Notes under the pieces: model-generated
What the model was told of the DNA's origin: nothing
Databases searched by the model: none
The model's input: the letters and a program-made list of their open reading frames with translations, nothing else
Source of the DNA: SIG565 sp045651765
Lineage (GTDB): Bacteria; Bacillota; Clostridia; Oscillospirales; Acutalibacteraceae
Assembly: GCA_045651765.1 (NCBI GenBank)
Contig: JAZRSY010000024.1
Coordinates: 124,001-188,000, forward strand
Reading direction: 5' to 3'
Length of the DNA: 64,000 nt
Position numbers and translations under genes: made by a program
Part shown: positions 60,870-64,000 of the stretch, in pieces
Layout of the letters: each line of letters starts with the position of its first letter
How positions within the stretch are numbered: the first letter of the stretch is position 1

Positions 60870-61913
60870 TTAAATCTGTTCCCGGTAATAATCAATAACC
60901 AAAACCACTGTAATATAAAAAACAATCATTCCTAAAAAACCAAACAGCTTAATTCCTAAAAAAATTATTAAAAGCGACAACAACGGCGGTATCCCCATTT
61001 TTTGCCCAATAATTTTAGGCTCTAATATATTTCTTACAACCGCCACTATCAAATAAACTATTATTATTTTTACACCCATTACAATATTATTGCTAAGAAT
61101 ATTTACAATTGCCCACGGCAATAAAACCAAACCCGTTCCCAAAACCGGCAGAGCATCTATTAACGAAATTATAACCGCATAAATAAACGCATTTTTTATT
61201 CTTAAAATTAAAAAGGCTAAAAAAAGTTCTAAAAAAGTTATGACTGACAGAGTTAAATATCCCTTTAACATTTTAAAAACTCTTGAAAATAATAGGTTTT
61301 TTACCCTTTTTGTCGCCATAATTTTTTCATGCGGCATAAGCGAAAAAACAAATTTTTTTACAACATTATAATCCTTTGCAAAATAAAGACTCATAATAAC
61401 GGTTATTATAAAACTAAAGAAAAACGATGGAACATTTTTTGCAAAATAAGAAATTAAGGTGGTTGCCGAGTTGGTCAAATATGAAATTATGTTGTCGGTA
61501 AAATTTTTTGGTATATTTAAAATTACGTTAACAACACTTTGTGGTAGGTTGGTTTCATTATTGCCGATTTTATAAAAAAGATTATTAATTAAATTAGCAA
61601 CTTGTTTTAAAGTATCTAACACGGCATCAAAAATGTAAGGAATTTTAGCATAAATTAAAAACAAAATTCCTGCAATTATGGCTAATAAAAATAAGTATAA
61701 CGCTATAACCAAAATTGGTGCCCAAATTTGTGAACGTGAATTTATTTTTTTAGATATTATTAATGCACTTTTTTGAACCGAATAACCCATTAGCACTGCA
61801 ATTATAATTGGCAGTAAAAACACTAACAAATATTTATACACTAAAAAAGTAACTAAAATAATTACGGCAAAATAACTAATATTAATAAGGGTTTTTGTTT
61901 TTTGTTCTTGCAT
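60870..61913 (-). CDS. AI-2E/PerM-family transporter
   Basis: This 347-residue polytopic protein has about seven to eight membrane helices. The family segments LPIIIAVLMGYSVQKSALII near the N-terminus, LISLIDALPVLGTGLVLLPW near residue 260 and RNILEPKIIGQKMGIPPLLS near 295 are clear. Members export small molecules (YtvI-, TqsA- or PerM-like), and in spore formers YtvI-type members are common. The substrate is not predictable. Confidence 0.9.
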   Translation of the reverse strand: MQEQKTKTLINISYFAVIILVTFLVYKYLLVFLLPIIIAVLMGYSVQKSALIISKKINSRSQIWAPILVIALYLFLLAIIAGILFLIYAKIPYIFDAVLDTLKQVANLINNLFYKIGNNETNLPQSVVNVILNIPKNFTDNIISYLTNSATTLISYFAKNVPSFFFSFIITVIMSLYFAKDYNVVKKFVFSLMPHEKIMATKRVKNLLFSRVFKMLKGYLTLSVITFLELFLAFLILRIKNAFIYAVIISLIDALPVLGTGLVLLPWAIVNILSNNIVMGVKIIIVYLIVAVVRNILEPKIIGQKMGIPPLLSLLIIFLGIKLFGFLGMIVFYITVVLVIDYYREQI

Positions 61914-61970
61914 ATGTTAATCACCGTTTTATATTTTTACCTGATAATATATTATATATTTAAAAAAATA

Positions 61971-61999
61971 TTGAATTGTTATAAAAAATATGTTATAAT
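61971..61999 (+). promoter_or_regulatory. Promoter of hom
   Basis: TTGAAT (61971-61976), a 17-bp spacer, TATAAT (61994-61999), about 28 bases before the AAAGGA ribosome site. Confidence 0.75.
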
Positions 62000-62033
62000 T
62001 ACTGAGATTTAGGCGTATAAAGGAATGATTTAA

Positions 62034-63257
62034 ATGGTAAATGTTGCTATTATGGGACACGGCGTTGTAGGCTCGGGTGTTGCTGAAATTTTAATTAAAA
62101 ACAGCAATATTGTTGCTAACAATGCTCAAACCCCAATTAACATCAAACACATATTAGATTTGCGTGATTTTAATTCTTTGCCATATAGCGATAAATTCAC
62201 CAAAGATTTTAACGATATTTTAAACGATGCAGATGTTGACATCGTTGCCGAAGCCATGGGCGGATTAACCCCCGCTTATGACTTTGTTTTAGCCTGCCTT
62301 AAGGCTGGTAAAAGTGTTGTAACCTCTAATAAAGAATTAGTTGCAGCCAAAGGCGCCGAGCTTTTAAAAATTGCTAAAGAAAACAATGTTAACTTTATGT
62401 TTGAAGCCAGTGTTGGCGGCGGAATCCCTGTTATTAGACCAATGGCGCAATGCCTTGCTGCAAACGAAATTACCGAAATTTTTGGTATTTTAAACGGCAC
62501 TACTAACTTTATTTTAACTAAAATGATATGTGAAAACTTATCATTTGAAAACGCCCTTAAAATTGCTCAAGAAAAAGGTTATGCAGAAAAAAATCCCGAT
62601 GCCGATGTTTTAGGCTACGATGCCTGCCGTAAAATTGCTATATTGGCTTCTCTTGGCTTTAGTAAACACATTTACCCCGAGCAAGTTTTTACCAAAGGCA
62701 TTACCGAAATTTCACTTGATGATGTAGATTATGCCGATAAACTAGGTTTCGTTATAAAACTTATTGGCCACGCCAAAAAGTTAGATAAAAAGGTTGCTGC
62801 CACTGTATACCCCGCTTTAGTCAGCAAAGATAATATGTTGGCCGGTGTTAACGATGTTTATAACGCCGTTGTTGTTAGAGGTAATATGGTGGAAGATGTG
62901 TTGTTTTATGGCCGCGGTGCCGGAAAATTGCCAACCGCAAGTGCTGTAGTTGCCGATATTATAGATTGCGCAAAACACCTTAAAACACGCAAACAAATTT
63001 TCTGGGAAGATACTACCGAAAACATTGTTGAAGCAAAAGAAAACCTTGTAACACAGCTTTTTGTGCGAATTAAAGGCAACTGTGAAAATATTAGCATTAA
63101 AGTTAAAGAGTTATTTAACCCCGACATACAATTAATTAAAAATTCTGTAGCCGATGAGGTTGTGTTTGTTACAAGCCACGACACAGAAAAGGTTTTAATT
63201 AATAAATTACAGAGCCTCGAAAACTGTAAAATAGAATCCATTATAAACTTAATATAA
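62034..63257 (+). CDS. hom: Homoserine dehydrogenase
   Basis: This 407-residue enzyme reduces aspartate semialdehyde to homoserine on the threonine/methionine route. The cofactor motif is GHGVVGSGVAEIL at residues 8-20. The substrate-site region includes FEASVGGGIPVIRPM, EIFGILNGTTNFIL and EKNPDADVLGYDACRK. A shortened ACT-like tail follows residue 335 and could bind an effector. It is monocistronic, without thrB or thrC beside it. Confidence 0.95.
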   Translation: MVNVAIMGHGVVGSGVAEILIKNSNIVANNAQTPINIKHILDLRDFNSLPYSDKFTKDFNDILNDADVDIVAEAMGGLTPAYDFVLACLKAGKSVVTSNKELVAAKGAELLKIAKENNVNFMFEASVGGGIPVIRPMAQCLAANEITEIFGILNGTTNFILTKMICENLSFENALKIAQEKGYAEKNPDADVLGYDACRKIAILASLGFSKHIYPEQVFTKGITEISLDDVDYADKLGFVIKLIGHAKKLDKKVAATVYPALVSKDNMLAGVNDVYNAVVVRGNMVEDVLFYGRGAGKLPTASAVVADIIDCAKHLKTRKQIFWEDTTENIVEAKENLVTQLFVRIKGNCENISIKVKELFNPDIQLIKNSVADEVVFVTSHDTEKVLINKLQSLENCKIESIINLI

Positions 63258-63259
63258 TG

Positions 63260-63297
63260 TTAAAGGGATTAGTTAAAACTAATCCCTTTAATTATTT
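63260..63297. terminator. Bidirectional terminator between hom and yunB
   Basis: AAAGGGATTAGTT pairs with AACTAATCCCTTT, followed by AATTATTTT on the plus strand; it overlaps the yunB stop region. Confidence 0.8.
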
Positions 63298-63984
63298 TAC
63301 CTCGGCTGAATAATCAAATATATCGCCCACCAAGCCGTCTTCACCTTTGTTGTAATTTTCAATAACATTTGTGTAAGCATCGGGTGTAACGCCAATAAGT
63401 ACGGTTTGCGCTGCAATTACCGAAGTTTCGCCCGAAAAACCAAGCCTGTTCCACGGCATAATAACACTACCATTAAAATTCACCTTTATTAAAATTTGGT
63501 GTAAAACCTGGTTTATGCCTGCAGAATAAAAATTGCTTTCAAAATCGGTTGTAGCATTTGCCACCATTTTAATTTTAAACTTTATTTGCGGCCCCATCCC
63601 CAAAGTGAATTCATTACCAAAAAGTGTACCCAACGGCACCGAAATTGTATATTCGTTGCTACCGTTATTTTCGTTGGATACAAGGCTGCTTATTTCACTT
63701 TTTAATTTATTAATTTTTACAACATCAATTTCTAAAGTGGATATATTATTTTCATTGTTGCGGGTTAAATTAACAATGTTGTTGTATGTAATTTGGTTGT
63801 CGGAAAAACAATTAGATACCGAATTATTAATATTTTTGTAAATAATAATTTTGGCTTGACTAACTGCATATTCACAAATAGTTTTCCTTATAAAAAGCGA
63901 AAAAACAATTGACGCTAATATTAAAAAAAATAAAATAAAAACTAAACAAAAAATTTTAAATTTACTTTTAAATTTTTTTCGCAA
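63292..63984 (-). CDS. yunB: Sporulation protein YunB
   Basis: This 230-residue protein has one N-terminal helix (about residues 10-32) and an extracytoplasmic part. YunB landmarks are VSVPLGTLFGNEFTLGMGPQ (here ISVPLGTLFGNE and LGMGPQIKFKIKMV) and AGINQVLHQILIKVN. The family is sigma-E dependent with a poorly known role in spore formation. The start is TTG 63984, with an exceptionally strong GGGGGG ribosome site seven bases upstream, at the window edge. Confidence 0.9.
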   Translation of the reverse strand: MRKKFKSKFKIFCLVFILFFLILASIVFSLFIRKTICEYAVSQAKIIIYKNINNSVSNCFSDNQITYNNIVNLTRNNENNISTLEIDVVKINKLKSEISSLVSNENNGSNEYTISVPLGTLFGNEFTLGMGPQIKFKIKMVANATTDFESNFYSAGINQVLHQILIKVNFNGSVIMPWNRLGFSGETSVIAAQTVLIGVTPDAYTNVIENYNKGEDGLVGDIFDYSAEVK

Positions 63985-64000
63985 AAAAAGCCCCCCTTCC

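Noticed and set aside
1..64000. Mobile elements, CRISPR, prophage, defence or biosynthetic clusters
   Set aside because: No transposase, repeat-spacer pattern, phage structural gene or modular synthase was found. The only recombinase is the Xer type next to spoIIM.

Overview
The window is a stretch of core chromosome from a low-GC, endospore-forming Firmicute, most likely an uncultured gut-type clostridium (Clostridia, Oscillospirales/Ruminococcaceae-like). This rests on the AT-rich sequence, Bacillota-type gene orders (ruvCAB; era-yqzL-recO; topA-dprA; nadD-yqeK-rsfS-leuS; infC-rpmI-rplT), frequent TTG starts behind strong Shine-Dalgarno sites, CCA-encoded tRNAs, and sporulation genes (spoIIM, yqfC, yqfD, ylbJ, an alpha/beta SASP, yunB). 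Species assignment from sequence alone is not possible. I saw no prophage, insertion sequence, CRISPR array, secondary-metabolite cluster or defence island.

Layout. 1-6.8 kb (minus): Holliday-junction resolvase genes ruvC-ruvA-ruvB, an rRNA-type methyltransferase, the vitamin-uptake energizing module ecfA1-ecfA2-ecfT, truA, and a membrane protein cut by the window edge. 6.8-11 kb (plus): a polyamine transporter operon potABCD behind a strong promoter and a structured leader. 11-14 kb: a small beta-rich protein, a XerD-like recombinase with spoIIM, and a fabG-like reductase. 14-21.2 kb (minus): mutS2, recO, yqzL, era, ybeY, phoH, yqfD, yqfC. 21.3-23.4 kb: ylbJ, tRNA-His, tRNA-Gln, a SASP, a DUF378 protein and tRNA-Lys.

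23.4-42.2 kb (minus) is an 18-gene codirectional run: infC-rpmI-rplT with its own promoter and attenuator, then a SpoU methyltransferase, dprA, topA, trmFO, plsX, rnc, a radical SAM protein, smc, ftsY, rdgB, yhbY, nadD, yqeK, rsfS and leuS. 42.2-47.7 kb: murI, a DUF1934 gene, argS, a lipoprotein between twin terminators, gap, and an unrecognised 187-residue protein. 47.7-52 kb: two FAD enzymes divergent from an SDR and a DUF554 protein. 52-64 kb: trmB, mreB, comFC, recD2, a small membrane protein, the c-di-AMP genes cdaR and cdaA, a cysteine desulfurase-like enzyme with a DUF3343 carrier-like protein, an AI-2E/PerM family exporter, hom and yunB.

The most unusual parts are regulatory or small. 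The pot leader can fold as a pseudoknot that reaches the ribosome binding site. Helically phased AAAAACGAG repeats lie between ruvC and pot. A promoter-terminator pair with no ORF lies between spoIIM and fabG. The XerD-like protein has Lys at the first catalytic Arg. The 187-residue protein looks like a histidine-kinase core without its ATP-binding boxes. infC starts at AUU and has an anti-terminator-like leader. These are readings of the sequence by eye; no alignment, folding or database search was run.
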